DNA of 64,000 nucleotides, from positions 1-64,000 of the forward strand of contig JAKEHY010000016.1 in the NCBI GenBank assembly GCA_022614805.1, given 5' to 3'. The stretch comes from Candidatus Zixiibacteriota bacterium (GTDB taxonomy: Bacteria > Zixibacteria > MSB-5A5 > DSPP01). A model generated the notes under the pieces. It had not been told where the DNA came from, made no database searches, and saw only the letters and a list, made by a program, of their open reading frames with translations. Made by a program: the position numbers and the translations under genes. Every line of letters begins with the position of its first letter. Position 1 is the first letter of the stretch. This document shows, in pieces, positions 34,728 through 43,651 of the stretch.

Positions 34728-35714
34728 CTATAAAACCGAAACCTCTCCCGAAATCGCCCGGTAATCGCCGGATTTCGTCTCCAACAATAAAGCCCCGTCC
34801 GGCGCCAGGCCCGCCACTTTGCCGGCTATAATATCTTTGCCGGCGGCCAGCGTCACTTTCTGTCCCAAAAGCGCCATCCGCCGCTCGATTTCTTGGATAA
34901 AGGGGGCGATGCCGGACTTTTTGAATTGCAGATAAAAATGCTCGAATTCTTTCAGAAAGAGGGCCAGAATCTCCGCCCGCTGCCATTTCTGTTTCGTTTC
35001 AATGGCCAATGAAGTCGCTTTCGACCGCAAAGGTCTTGGAAAATCGCTTTTTGTCTGATTCACGTTCAGCCCCACTCCAACAATAATGAAATTCACTCGG
35101 TCGAGCTCGGACGATAGCTCGGTCAGAATCCCCGCCGCCTTTTTCCCTGCAATCTGGCAGTCGTTGGGCCATTTTATCTTGGCTTCCATCCGGCAGTGGC
35201 TTTGAATGCTTTGCGCCAAGGCCAAAGCGGTTAAAAGCGAAAGCCCCGACGCTTCCGAGGGCGGGATTTCCGGCCGGAGCACGAGCGAAAACCAAAGCCC
35301 CACCCGCGGCGGCGAATGCCAGCTTCGTCCCAATCTCCCCCGCCCCGCCGTCTGCCGGTCCGCCACGACCACCGTTCCCTCAACCGCCCTTTCTTCCGCC
35401 AGTTGCCAGGCGGTGGTGTTGGTGGAGCCGATGGACTGGTAGCTGTGAATTTTCTGCCCGAAAACCTTCGTGGAAAGATAGTGCCGGATGGCGAAATCAT
35501 TGACAAAATTCCCCACCTCGACCAGTTTCAACTGGCCTCCCGATTCCCTGACTTTATATCCCCACCCGCCCAAAAGTTCGGCTAATTGCCTAAGCTGTGG
35601 AGTCGAGACGGAAAGCTGTCTTTCCGCTTGCTCAAGGGCAACCCCGCCTCCAATTCGGTCTCCCAAGAGGGTCAAAAAACGGTCGGCCAGTTCAAGTTGG
35701 TCTTTTCTTATCAT
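34728..35714 (-). CDS. birA: Biotin-protein ligase / biotin operon repressor
   Basis: BirA activates biotin with ATP and attaches it to carboxylase carrier proteins. ATG at 35714 overlaps the nadC stop (ATGA, 35711-35714) and gives 328 residues. Residues 1-65 look like the winged-helix domain of the bifunctional repressor form. The ligase domain has GSTNTTAWQLAEE, the biotinyl-AMP loop GRGRLGRSWHSP (usual GRGRxGR), and KWPNDCQIAGKKAAGIL. A C-terminal SH3-like domain follows. No biotin operon is visible nearby. Confidence 0.92.
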   Translation of the reverse strand: MIRKDQLELADRFLTLLGDRIGGGVALEQAERQLSVSTPQLRQLAELLGGWGYKVRESGGQLKLVEVGNFVNDFAIRHYLSTKVFGQKIHSYQSIGSTNTTAWQLAEERAVEGTVVVADRQTAGRGRLGRSWHSPPRVGLWFSLVLRPEIPPSEASGLSLLTALALAQSIQSHCRMEAKIKWPNDCQIAGKKAAGILTELSSELDRVNFIIVGVGLNVNQTKSDFPRPLRSKATSLAIETKQKWQRAEILALFLKEFEHFYLQFKKSGIAPFIQEIERRMALLGQKVTLAAGKDIIAGKVAGLAPDGALLLETKSGDYRAISGEVSVL

Positions 35715-36604
35715 TTCACGATTTTCAAGCTGAAATCCAGCGCCGGGGCCGAGTGCGTCAACGCTCCGGCGGAGATGAAATCGACTCCCGTATTGGCGAC
35801 TCGCCGCACCATTGCCATTTCCACGTTTCCCGATGCTTCCAGCCAGATTTTTGTCGTATGCTTTTTCTCCCACTCGCGGGCTTTTTGAACCACTCCGGCC
35901 AGTTCCGGCAAAGGGAAATTGTCCAGCATTAAAAACCGCGCTCCGGCATTCAAGGCCAAAAGCATTTCCCTTTGACTTTTCACCTCAATTTCAAAAAGCG
36001 GTTTGGTCTTCAAATCATTTTTCCAGCTGGGGTAGTTCTTCTTCAAAAAAACGAGGCTTTTCTTCACCGCATAAGCCACGGAACCAACTTGAGTAAGATG
36101 ATTTTCTTTCACCAAAATCTGATCAAATAACCCAATACGGTGGTTTTTTCCTCCGCCTACGCGAACGGCGTATTTCTCCCAAGCGCGCAGCCCCGGCAAG
36201 GTCTTGCGGGTATCCAAAATTCTAACGCCGGTACCCTGCAGGGCATAAACGAATTGCGCCGTCAGTGTCGCCACGCCGGAAAGATGGCATAAAGCATTTA
36301 GAGCCGAACGCTCCGCTGTTAGAAGAACATTGGCACACGCGGTTATTTCAGCCACTTTCATATTAGGGATTACCTTGTCTCCGTCCTCGGCATACCAGCG
36401 AAACCGAGAGCGGAGCTCCAAATAGGAAAAAAACGCTTCAAACAGTTTTTTCCCTGCCAAAACACCTCGTTCCTTGGCCCAAAGGATTGCTTTCGCGTTC
36501 TTACCGGGAACCCCAAGAGCCCATGAAGTTAAGTCCTCTTCATCTTTACCCAAGTCTTCGGCCAAAACCCAGGCAACAAAATCGTAATCGACTTTCGGAA
36601 TCAC
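35711..36604 (-). CDS. nadC: Nicotinate-nucleotide pyrophosphorylase (quinolinate phosphoribosyltransferase)
   Basis: NadC converts quinolinate and PRPP to nicotinate mononucleotide in de novo NAD synthesis. Typical blocks are seen: LLTAERSALNALCHLSGVAT, ILDTRKTLPGLRAWEKYAV and VGGGKNHRIGLFD, then VKENHL and late FISAGALTHSAPALD. The start is GTG at 36604, one base after the stop of the flavin reductase-like gene. The stop overlaps birA. No nadA or nadB lies in the window. Confidence 0.94.
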   Translation of the reverse strand: MIPKVDYDFVAWVLAEDLGKDEEDLTSWALGVPGKNAKAILWAKERGVLAGKKLFEAFFSYLELRSRFRWYAEDGDKVIPNMKVAEITACANVLLTAERSALNALCHLSGVATLTAQFVYALQGTGVRILDTRKTLPGLRAWEKYAVRVGGGKNHRIGLFDQILVKENHLTQVGSVAYAVKKSLVFLKKNYPSWKNDLKTKPLFEIEVKSQREMLLALNAGARFLMLDNFPLPELAGVVQKAREWEKKHTTKIWLEASGNVEMAMVRRVANTGVDFISAGALTHSAPALDFSLKIVK

Positions 36605-36605
36605 G

Positions 36606-37220
36606 TCACTCTCTTTTTATCCGCGGCCGCTGCATTTCGAAAATATCTCTCGTTTTCGTATAGCGCGGGCCGGACATCCGCCCGATGGCAAAGAGCTTTC
36701 GAACGTCCACCTCCCCATCCCCCCAGAGCTCGTCTTTGATGTGAAATAGAAGCACCTCCCCCAAGGTTAAATAAGAAGCATACGGAGATTCGCCGACCTT
36801 GGACATCTCCACCAGCCGGCATTCCATCGAAATGGGGGATTCCTCCACCCTTGGCGGTGTTACCAAAGTGGAGGGCAAAGGGGTAAGGCCGGCCGCTTCA
36901 AATTCGTTCACCTCCGGCGGATAGTCGCCGGATGCCACGTTCATTTTTTCGGCTATCTCTTCCGTCACGATGTTCACCACGAACTGGGCGGTTTCCTGAA
37001 TGTTGGTGGCGGTATCTTTGGGGCCGGAGGGGCGCTCGATGATGGAAACGGCGATCGTGGGTGGGTGCGAACACACCCCCATAAAGTAGGAAAACGGCGC
37101 CAGATTCAAAATCCCGTTTTTGCTCACGGTGGAAATGAAGGCAATCGGCCGGGGAACGATTACGCTTATCATCAACCGGTACAGCTCCCCCACCTGTTTC
37201 GATTTTGGCTCTATCTGCAT
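36606..37220 (-). CDS. Flavin reductase-like FMN-binding split-barrel protein
   Basis: The 204-residue product matches the flavin reductase-like domain: VIVPRPIAFISTVSKNG near the N-terminus, then LAPFSYFMGVCSHPPTIAVS, and the NIQETAQFVVNIVTEE region. Such proteins bind FMN and reduce flavins or other substrates with NAD(P)H. The specific substrate cannot be told. AGGT lies just before the ATG at 37220. It heads a flavin reductase - nadC - birA operon and is divergent from queG, 32 bases away. Confidence 0.8.
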   Translation of the reverse strand: MQIEPKSKQVGELYRLMISVIVPRPIAFISTVSKNGILNLAPFSYFMGVCSHPPTIAVSIIERPSGPKDTATNIQETAQFVVNIVTEEIAEKMNVASGDYPPEVNEFEAAGLTPLPSTLVTPPRVEESPISMECRLVEMSKVGESPYASYLTLGEVLLFHIKDELWGDGEVDVRKLFAIGRMSGPRYTKTRDIFEMQRPRIKRE

Positions 37221-37252
37221 TTTGACCTGCTTTCTTTCTTATATTTGGAAAG

Positions 37253-38206
37253 ATGAAAATCGAGGCCGGTGCTGCAGTTGTCAAGGCAAATTCCGAACGG
37301 ATGAAAAAACTGGCATTGGAAGCAGGTTTTGCCAAAACCGGCATCGCCGCACCGGTTGTGGATGCGAAAACCAAAGCCCACTTTGCCGAATGGCTGTCGA
37401 AGGGCTTCCACGCCGATATGGATTGGATGGAAGAAAACGCTGAAAAACGTCTTGACCCAAAGAAGGTGATGCCGGAAGTCCGCTCGGTCGTTTCTCTGGC
37501 GCTGATTTACAATACCCCCTTTCGACATTCAAATGACCCATCCGAAGGAAAAATCTCCCGCTATGCCTGGGGGAAGGATTATCATCTGGTCATTCAAGAC
37601 AAACTGAAAAAGCTGATTTCCCGTCTGCAAGACGAGTTTCCCGGCTCCAACTGGAAGGGCTGGGTGGACACCGGCCCCACGATGGACAAATACTGGGCCG
37701 CCCGTGCTGGAATTGGCTGGCAGGGGAAGCATACGAACGTTTTGGCCAAAGGGCTCGGCTCTTACTTCTTTCTGGCGACTTTATTCACGGACATGGAACT
37801 CGAGCCGGACACGCCTGCAAAGGATATGTGCGGCAATTGTACTCGCTGTATCGAGGCCTGCCCCACGCAGGCCATCATCGAGCCGTATTTGTTGGACTCC
37901 AACCGCTGCCTTTCCTACTGGACCATCGAATATCGTGGTGAACAAATACCTTCCGACATTGCGGAAGAAATGAACGGATGGCTTTTTGGCTGTGACATTT
38001 GCCAGGAGGTTTGCCCGTATAACAAAAAGCCGGTGTTCAGTTCTGAAGAGGATTTTCTCCCCTATTTGGGCGAACCCGAGCTAAATTTGGAAACCGTCGC
38101 AAAGATGAGCCAGCCGGAATTTTCCCGCCGCTTTGCCAAAAGCGCCGTCAAACGAACCAAACATTCCGGCCTCGTGCGCAACGCCAGACAGCTTTCCGGC
38201 CGCTGA
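37253..38206 (+). CDS. queG: Epoxyqueuosine reductase
   Basis: QueG catalyses the last step of queuosine synthesis in tRNA, with cobalamin and two 4Fe-4S clusters. The 317-residue protein shows the DUF1730-type start, the block GKHTNVLAKGLGSYFFLA, and both cluster motifs CGNCTRCIEACP and CDICQEVCP. The C-terminal HEAT-like extension of longer QueG proteins is mostly absent; the protein ends soon after RRFAKSAVKRTKHSGL. A GGA lies shortly before the ATG. No other queuosine gene is in the window. Confidence 0.92.
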   Translation: MKIEAGAAVVKANSERMKKLALEAGFAKTGIAAPVVDAKTKAHFAEWLSKGFHADMDWMEENAEKRLDPKKVMPEVRSVVSLALIYNTPFRHSNDPSEGKISRYAWGKDYHLVIQDKLKKLISRLQDEFPGSNWKGWVDTGPTMDKYWAARAGIGWQGKHTNVLAKGLGSYFFLATLFTDMELEPDTPAKDMCGNCTRCIEACPTQAIIEPYLLDSNRCLSYWTIEYRGEQIPSDIAEEMNGWLFGCDICQEVCPYNKKPVFSSEEDFLPYLGEPELNLETVAKMSQPEFSRRFAKSAVKRTKHSGLVRNARQLSGR

Positions 38207-38227
38207 TTTATTATTCTCTCCTCCTGA

Positions 38228-39856
38228 ATGAAAAATTGGCTTGCCCGACGTTGGCCCGCGGCCGCAGCCGTATTGCTGCTTTTGGCGACGGTATCCATTA
38301 TTTTAAACTCCTCTCTCAAACACAATCAGAGGAAATTGATATATGCCTTGGACGACCCCTACATCCATATGGCCATCGCCAAAAACTTTGCCCAAGATGG
38401 CGTTTGGGGGGTGACCAAATACCAGTTCAGCAATTCCTCCTCCGCGCCGCTCTGGACTTTGCTGATTTCCCTTTTCTATTTCCTGTTCGGCGTTTCCGAA
38501 ATCGTCCCTCTCCTGCTCAATTTGATAACCGCTTCCACCCTGCTTTTTTCGGCTTATTATGTGCTCGAAAAGTTTCAAACCTCGAATTTTTACAAATTCG
38601 TTGTATTGATTGCCATCCTCTACTTCACCCCTCTCCCCACCCTCATTTTCAGCGGGCAGGAGCATATTCTGCATGCCCTTTTAACCGTCCTTTTTGCCCA
38701 TTTGGCCGCCAAAGAACTATCCGGTGAAGCGGCCGCTTTAAGAGGCCGCAGGGCCGGCTTGATGGTTTTGGCCCCTGCCCTTGCTTCCATCCGCTACGAG
38801 GGGCTGTTTTTGGCCGCGCTCGTTTCTCTTTTCTTCCTTTTTCGCAAACGCCGGCTGTTTTCAATTCTTTTGGGGGCACTTGCGCTTGCCCCTCCCATCG
38901 TTTACGGTTTGATATCCTTGTCCAAAGGCTGGTTTTTCTTTCCCAACCCCATCCTTGTGAAATCCATCCTCCTTATGCTGCCGGGGGAGAAAAATGTTTT
39001 CAGCCTGCTGGGCTACCTCGTCACCGGTGCGTATCAATTGTTTTTCGCAATCCGTCACTTCACTTTTCTTTTTATTTCAGCTTTGCTGGTTTACGCCTGG
39101 CGCGGGTGGGAGAAAAAAAAGTTCTGGAACCAAAACCAAATCCTGCTTCTTTTTTTCATTGGTTCGACTCTGCTGCACATCCTTTTCGCCAACGCCGGCT
39201 GGTTTTTCCGCTACGAAGCTTATCTGATTGCCTTCGGCCTCTTCGCCATTTCGGCCGCCATCTTTGAATCCCTGTCGGACCCGGGACCGGAAATCCAAAC
39301 GCAAAAAAAACCTGTTCTTCGCTATGCCATCATTTTTCTATCTCTTCTTCTTATCTCCCCCCTCGTCCGCAGAGGATTTTTGGCCTTGCAGCAAACCCGC
39401 ACGGCCACCACCAATATCTACGAGCAGCAGTATCAAATGGGGCTTTTTGCCAAGGAATTTTATTCCGAAAGACCCGTTGCCGCCAACGACATTGGAGTCA
39501 TTTGCTTTTTGAGCAATGCCCGCTGTTTCGATTTGTGGGGACTGGGGAACAAAGAAACGGCGATTTTGCGAATCTCCGGCTACTATGGCCCGGAGGAAAT
39601 TGACGCTTTGACTTTTCCGATGGAGGCCGTAATCGTTTACGAAGAGTCCTTTGTGGATGTAATGCCGGCCCGGTGGATAAAAACCGGGCAGTGGAAAATT
39701 TCCGACAACATTGTAGCAGCTTACGATTCGGTCGCCTTTTTCGCCCCCGATTCCGCCAAAGCCGCGCGCTTGATGGAAAATTTGAAAGCTTTCGCCCTCC
39801 GGCTTCCCAAAACGGTTGTCCAATCCGGAAAATATCTTGATTATATTGGAGAATAA
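38228..39856 (+). CDS. Multi-pass membrane protein, glycosyltransferase family C-like
   Basis: The 542-residue protein has about ten membrane helices. After the first one it carries LDDPYIHMAIAKN, an acidic loop motif like the catalytic first loop of GT-C enzymes that use polyprenyl-phosphate sugars. The C-terminal 130 residues form a soluble, probably periplasmic domain. It may transfer a sugar or act in cell-surface glycan synthesis. The substrate cannot be inferred. It follows queG by 21 bases and shares one base with the rhodanese gene. Confidence 0.6.
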   Translation: MKNWLARRWPAAAAVLLLLATVSIILNSSLKHNQRKLIYALDDPYIHMAIAKNFAQDGVWGVTKYQFSNSSSAPLWTLLISLFYFLFGVSEIVPLLLNLITASTLLFSAYYVLEKFQTSNFYKFVVLIAILYFTPLPTLIFSGQEHILHALLTVLFAHLAAKELSGEAAALRGRRAGLMVLAPALASIRYEGLFLAALVSLFFLFRKRRLFSILLGALALAPPIVYGLISLSKGWFFFPNPILVKSILLMLPGEKNVFSLLGYLVTGAYQLFFAIRHFTFLFISALLVYAWRGWEKKKFWNQNQILLLFFIGSTLLHILFANAGWFFRYEAYLIAFGLFAISAAIFESLSDPGPEIQTQKKPVLRYAIIFLSLLLISPLVRRGFLALQQTRTATTNIYEQQYQMGLFAKEFYSERPVAANDIGVICFLSNARCFDLWGLGNKETAILRISGYYGPEEIDALTFPMEAVIVYEESFVDVMPARWIKTGQWKISDNIVAAYDSVAFFAPDSAKAARLMENLKAFALRLPKTVVQSGKYLDYIGE

Positions 39857-40185
39857 TGATGGATGAAAATGTACCCCCCCTTGAACTGAAAAAACTCCTG
39901 GAAGGGCCGCGCGATTTCATACTTTTGGATGTCCGTCAGCCCTGGGAAAATCAAAAAGTAGCCCTGCCCGACTCCCTTCTTTTCCCCCTGAACCGGCTGG
40001 TGATGGAGAAGCCGGATATTCCGGAAGACCGGGAAATCATCGCCTACTGCCACCACGGCGTCCGCAGCAAAACCGCCTTGGCCCTTTTGAAACGCCACGG
40101 TTTCAAAAATGTCAAGCATTTGGCCGGCGGCATCGATTTGTACTCCCAAACCGCCGACCCCTCGGTGCCGCGGTATGTCAAATAG
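39856..40185 (+). CDS. Single-domain rhodanese-like protein
   Basis: The 109-residue protein is a single rhodanese domain: FILLDVRQPWEN (about 21-32), then IIAYCHHGVRSKTALALL with active-site Cys65, and HLAGGID near the end. Such proteins carry sulfur as a persulfide on the cysteine. The ATG overlaps the upstream stop by one base, and a second ATG follows immediately. Cytoplasmic, because no signal peptide is present. Confidence 0.88.
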   Translation: MMDENVPPLELKKLLEGPRDFILLDVRQPWENQKVALPDSLLFPLNRLVMEKPDIPEDREIIAYCHHGVRSKTALALLKRHGFKNVKHLAGGIDLYSQTADPSVPRYVK

Positions 40186-40275
40186 CTTGACAACTGGTAT
40201 GCTTCACCTGACCTTATCCCCGATGAATGCGGGTGACCGGCAAGAGCAAATCAAAGACGATACCGTAAAATAAAA

Positions 40276-40812
40276 ATGAGTCACCGCGGGTGGACGAGTA
40301 GGGCATGGCACCGAACTCAAGTGGGCGTTCTGCTGGCGATGGCGATTTTAGCGGCGGCTTACGGCTGCCGGAGCAAAGAAATGCGAACGAACGAAGAAGA
40401 TTGGCGGGCTATTGAGGCCATTGTGTCGGGAATGGAACAGGCATGGGCCAAAGGCGATGGCCAAGCTTGGGCCGGCCACTTCGCTGCAAATGCAGATTTT
40501 ACCGTATGGTTCGGACTCTATCTGTCCGGGCGGGATTCCATCGCGGCGGCGCATCAGCAGATTTTCGACTCTTTCTATCGCAACACCAAACTGCGACTCG
40601 AGGTCCGCGACCTGCGGTTTCTCCGGCCGGACGTGGCGGTGGTTCACCTCAATGGATGGGTCGCTAACCAAGGTGAAGAGTTCTCCGAGCAGCCCCACAT
40701 AGTTCCCGTGGCGATTCTTACAAAGGATGGCGGACAGTGGCGAATAGCTGTATTCCATAACACAAAAAACACTGTGCAGGAGCATCTCGGTAAAGGGGAT
40801 ATCCGGAAATAA
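40276..40812 (+). CDS. Lipoprotein with SnoaL/DUF4440-like (NTF2-fold) domain
   Basis: The 178-residue product has a signal peptide with lipobox AAYGC (Cys31). The mature part is one NTF2-like domain: WRAIEAIVSGMEQAWAKGD, then WAGHFAANADFTVWFG, then GRDSIAAAHQQIF, and late VAILTKDGGQWRIAVFHNT. The fold is used by small enzymes and binding proteins (SgcJ/EcaC type), so activity cannot be inferred. The signal peptide places it at the envelope. It precedes a GNAT gene by 25 bases. Confidence 0.75.
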   Translation: MSHRGWTSRAWHRTQVGVLLAMAILAAAYGCRSKEMRTNEEDWRAIEAIVSGMEQAWAKGDGQAWAGHFAANADFTVWFGLYLSGRDSIAAAHQQIFDSFYRNTKLRLEVRDLRFLRPDVAVVHLNGWVANQGEEFSEQPHIVPVAILTKDGGQWRIAVFHNTKNTVQEHLGKGDIRK

Positions 40813-40837
40813 CCGGGGCTGACCCTCGGTGTGGAAA

Positions 40838-41380
40838 ATGCCGCAGGTTTTGGAATTGAAAACCGAACGCCTGATTTTGGAACCCCTGCAATCCCGCCAC
40901 GCCGCTTTGCTGTTCCAAACGCTCTCCGACCCCGCCATCTACATCTTCATCCCATTCGACCCGCCTAAATCGGTGGAGGCGCTGGCCGAGCGCTACGGAC
41001 ATCTCTCCGTCGGCCACTCGGCGGACGGCAAAGATATCTGGCTGAACTTCGCCCTGCGGAAATTGGAGGACGACGCATACGTAGGCACCGTTCAGGCCAC
41101 CATAACCGGCAAGCGTGCCTATGTTGCCTACGAACTCGGCCCGGCGCATTGGGGAAAGGGCTACGCCACCGAAGCCGTCCGCACCCTCATCGCGCATCTG
41201 TTCAAAGATTACAAAGTCGAGGTAATCCGCGCCGAGACCGACACCCGCAACGACCGTTCCGCCACCCTGTTGGAGCGCCTCGGTTTTGTCCAAATCGAAA
41301 AGAAAGAAAACGCCGACCATTTCAAGGGCTCCCCCAGCCACGAGTTTATCTATGAACTGCTTCGGGAGGCGTGGGGATAA
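40838..41380 (+). CDS. GNAT N-acetyltransferase, RimJ/RimL type
   Basis: The protein has 180 residues from ATG at 40838; GTG at 40829 is also possible. Family blocks are LKTERLILEPLQSRHAALL at the start, the acetyl-CoA site GKGYATEAVRTLIAHLF, and VIRAETDTRNDRSATLLERLG. Such enzymes acetylate protein N-termini or small amines, including antibiotics. The substrate cannot be read from the sequence. Confidence 0.88.
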   Translation: MPQVLELKTERLILEPLQSRHAALLFQTLSDPAIYIFIPFDPPKSVEALAERYGHLSVGHSADGKDIWLNFALRKLEDDAYVGTVQATITGKRAYVAYELGPAHWGKGYATEAVRTLIAHLFKDYKVEVIRAETDTRNDRSATLLERLGFVQIEKKENADHFKGSPSHEFIYELLREAWG

Positions 41381-41410
41381 AACACTTGGTAATCACAGGC
41401 TAACATTCAA

Positions 41411-42646
41411 ATGGTAAAAGTATCTTTTTTAATTGGCTCAGGGTTCTCGGTGCCAGCCGGCTATCCAACCACAAAGAACATTAACAAGAAATTGCAGAGA
41501 ATTAACGCTTCAGAAATTTGCGTATCTTCAAATCGACAAGCTTGGTTTCTAAATGATCAGCCCGATCCAAATTCATGGATAAATGCTGAACAACGGCAAT
41601 TTGTCCAAGAGTTTCTGGAATTCTACGATACTCAAGTTCTGAAACAAGGAGAAAGTTTTCATTACGAAACGTTTTATGACTATTACATCTCAGCATATAA
41701 AACCGGTTCACATTCGGAGGCGCTCCACAATTTCTTAAAAAGCTTTAAGAACAAATACAACAAAAACTTCGATAATCTTGATCTTCAAAATCTATTGGGG
41801 ACCTTCCATGACATTTTTTCTCAACTGCTGGCAGGGCAACTTAATAAACCCCTAAGACGTGTCCATCGCTGCGAACCTTACGGTTCAGAATGTAACGCAT
41901 TTCTTGTTTTGGTTGGAAAGCTCGCACAGAGTTCAAATGTTCATTTTCACAGCTTAAACCACGACTTGTATCTAGAAAACTTGGCTTTATCCGATACCAT
42001 GCAGGGCGATTTAGACGATGGCTTTGAGGAATTAGGTTCACAACTCTACGTTAAAAAATATGACGAATACGCAACATACATGATTCGCCTTAGACGATTT
42101 ACAAACAAATACGAAAGTCGGTTTTGCTTGTATAAACTGCATGGTAGCATCGATCATTACTGGTGCAACTTTGAAGATGGATTTGATCTTGTGAAACTCC
42201 CTTGGACGTCTGGTTTCTTAGCTCATGAAATTTACAAAGAATTTAATCGAAACGGAAAATATGCATACGACAACAGGTCGACGGACGTAGTACCCGACTT
42301 TCTCTCTGGAACAACGCACAAACCAAATCAATACGACCGGGGGCCATATTACCCTCTTGTTCATGAACACTTTAAGAAGAATTTAACGGAATCAAAAAGT
42401 CTTATCGTTATAGGTTATGGTTTCGGGGATTTAAGAATAAACAACTACATAGAAGAAAACTTCCTGACGGATTCGGACAAAGTCATGTTTGTTGTTGACA
42501 TTGAAAGACCGGAAAATGCTTACTTAGATCGTCCCAATGTGCATTTCATCGAGGGCGGCGTTTCAGGAATGAATACCAAAACGATTCTAGAACGTATCTC
42601 CTCAAATATAGGAAACTTGAAGGATAGTTGTGGCACGGTAAAATGA
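41411..42646 (+). CDS. SIR2-like domain protein, probable NADase effector
   Basis: The 411-residue protein has the NAD-site pattern of SIR2-like proteins: GSGFS (9-13), N183-H184-D185, KLHGS with H244, and GYGFGD (335-340). Proteins of this kind often destroy NAD in anti-phage defence systems. No recognised partner (HerA, ThsB, Argonaute) is nearby. The DNA is A+T-rich, unlike the GNAT gene upstream. The stop overlaps the ATG of a 31-codon membrane microprotein (ATGA, 42643-42646). NADase function is family inference. Confidence 0.75.
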   Translation: MVKVSFLIGSGFSVPAGYPTTKNINKKLQRINASEICVSSNRQAWFLNDQPDPNSWINAEQRQFVQEFLEFYDTQVLKQGESFHYETFYDYYISAYKTGSHSEALHNFLKSFKNKYNKNFDNLDLQNLLGTFHDIFSQLLAGQLNKPLRRVHRCEPYGSECNAFLVLVGKLAQSSNVHFHSLNHDLYLENLALSDTMQGDLDDGFEELGSQLYVKKYDEYATYMIRLRRFTNKYESRFCLYKLHGSIDHYWCNFEDGFDLVKLPWTSGFLAHEIYKEFNRNGKYAYDNRSTDVVPDFLSGTTHKPNQYDRGPYYPLVHEHFKKNLTESKSLIVIGYGFGDLRINNYIEENFLTDSDKVMFVVDIERPENAYLDRPNVHFIEGGVSGMNTKTILERISSNIGNLKDSCGTVK

Positions 42647-42738
42647 AAATAACTTTCACAGTCCCAATTGTTGCACTGGTTTGCTTAACCATCGTTATTC
42701 GAATAATCGCGGTAGAGTATGTCCATGTCAATAATTAA
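42643..42738 (+). CDS. 31-aa membrane microprotein coupled to SIR2-like gene
   Basis: The ATG overlaps the SIR2-like stop, and the frame ends in TAA at 42736, inside the next gene. The product is one hydrophobic helix (TFTVPIVALVCLTIVIRIIA) with a short charged tail. A gene this short could be chance, but the ATGA coupling and the single helix support it. It could anchor or restrain the SIR2-like protein; that is speculation. Confidence 0.35.
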   Translation: MKITFTVPIVALVCLTIVIRIIAVEYVHVNN

Positions 42739-43186
42739 GTTTATTATCTGGGTCGCGATCGTCACAGGGGTGGCAACCATTGTAAATATGATTCTAATTC
42801 TCCCACTTGGCATCTATGCACAGAAAAAATGGGGACCTCGCTGCGAGACTCCACTTACAGAGGGCGTTCCTATCTTAAATGCGATTCCCAACAAGGGTGT
42901 GATGCCCATTCTGTACGGCCTTTTCTGCGGCATTCTCGTCGGCGGAGGTATAGCGCTCATCACTCGATTGTACGTAAGCCCACATTGGTTCTACCAAATT
43001 TTTCTTGCTTTAGGCTTCTTCTTCGCAGCCGGTAAAGTGCAAAAACGGTACCTGACAACAGGAACTCGAGGTCCTTTTATGTTCGGGCTTACAGGTGACC
43101 GCACCATCGCCGCTATGTATGGTTTTTATAGCTGGGGCGCTCTTTTTGCCATCATTGCGCTCGGCCTCTGGTCGTGGCTGGTGTAG
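42719..43186 (+). CDS. Membrane protein, unknown, 155 aa
   Basis: About four hydrophobic helices are visible (8-30, 62-85, 88-105, 132-153), with a loop PRCETPLTEGVPILNAIPNK between the first two. I recognise no family. The start ATG at 42719 lies inside the end of the 31-codon ORF; another ATG is at 42725. Composition is closer to the SIR2-like gene than to housekeeping genes. Confidence 0.55.
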   Translation: MSMSIIKFIIWVAIVTGVATIVNMILILPLGIYAQKKWGPRCETPLTEGVPILNAIPNKGVMPILYGLFCGILVGGGIALITRLYVSPHWFYQIFLALGFFFAAGKVQKRYLTTGTRGPFMFGLTGDRTIAAMYGFYSWGALFAIIALGLWSWLV

Positions 43187-43214
43187 TACCGCTTTATTCT
43201 GTTCTGGATGGATA

Positions 43215-43376
43215 ATGAACAAAGCAATGACAGAAAGGATAAACGTGATCAAACAAAGTAAGAGGAGAGAAGCCGGCTTTCGTTGTCCGCATTGCGTTAA
43301 GCCGGTTTCTGAAATTACTGGGAAGTTACCGCTTAAAATGAAGCAGAAGGAGGATAAATCACTATGCGAACGCTGA
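43215..43376 (+). CDS. Small Cys-containing protein, 53 aa
   Basis: ATG at 43215 starts a basic protein (NKAMTERINVIKQSKRREAG) with one C-x-x-C pair, CPHC (24-27), and a late Cys. It may be half of a zinc knuckle. The stop overlaps the next gene by 13 bases, and the ribosome site of that gene (AGGAGG) lies within it. No family recognised. Support is moderate because the gene is short. Confidence 0.4.
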   Translation: MNKAMTERINVIKQSKRREAGFRCPHCVKPVSEITGKLPLKMKQKEDKSLCER

Positions 43377-43645
43377 TTATCATAATCTGCGGCGTAGCTC
43401 TCTGGGGCGGGTTTCTTGGGGCAGCCAAGTTCTTTGGCAATGCCGGCTCGAAAGGGATGGGCTTGGCCACTTACCTGTTTATCGCGCTCTGGTTTTTAAT
43501 TTCCGCCGGAAATATGTGGATGGGCGTGGCGCGGGCCGGTTATTCCGTCCGGGAAGAACTTCCCATCTTTCTTCTCATCTTTTTGCTGCCCGCCGCGCTC
43601 GCGTTGTTCGTTTACTGGAGATTTTTGCGGACGGACGGCGGATAA
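43364..43645 (+). CDS. Small membrane protein, three helices
   Basis: The 93-residue product has hydrophobic helices at about 2-22, 33-52 and 67-85. GAAGGAGG precedes the ATG at 43364. Six bases separate its stop from the TMEM175-type channel gene, so both may be expressed together. No family recognised. Confidence 0.6.
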   Translation: MRTLIIIICGVALWGGFLGAAKFFGNAGSKGMGLATYLFIALWFLISAGNMWMGVARAGYSVREELPIFLLIFLLPAALALFVYWRFLRTDGG

Positions 43646-43651
43646 TAACCA

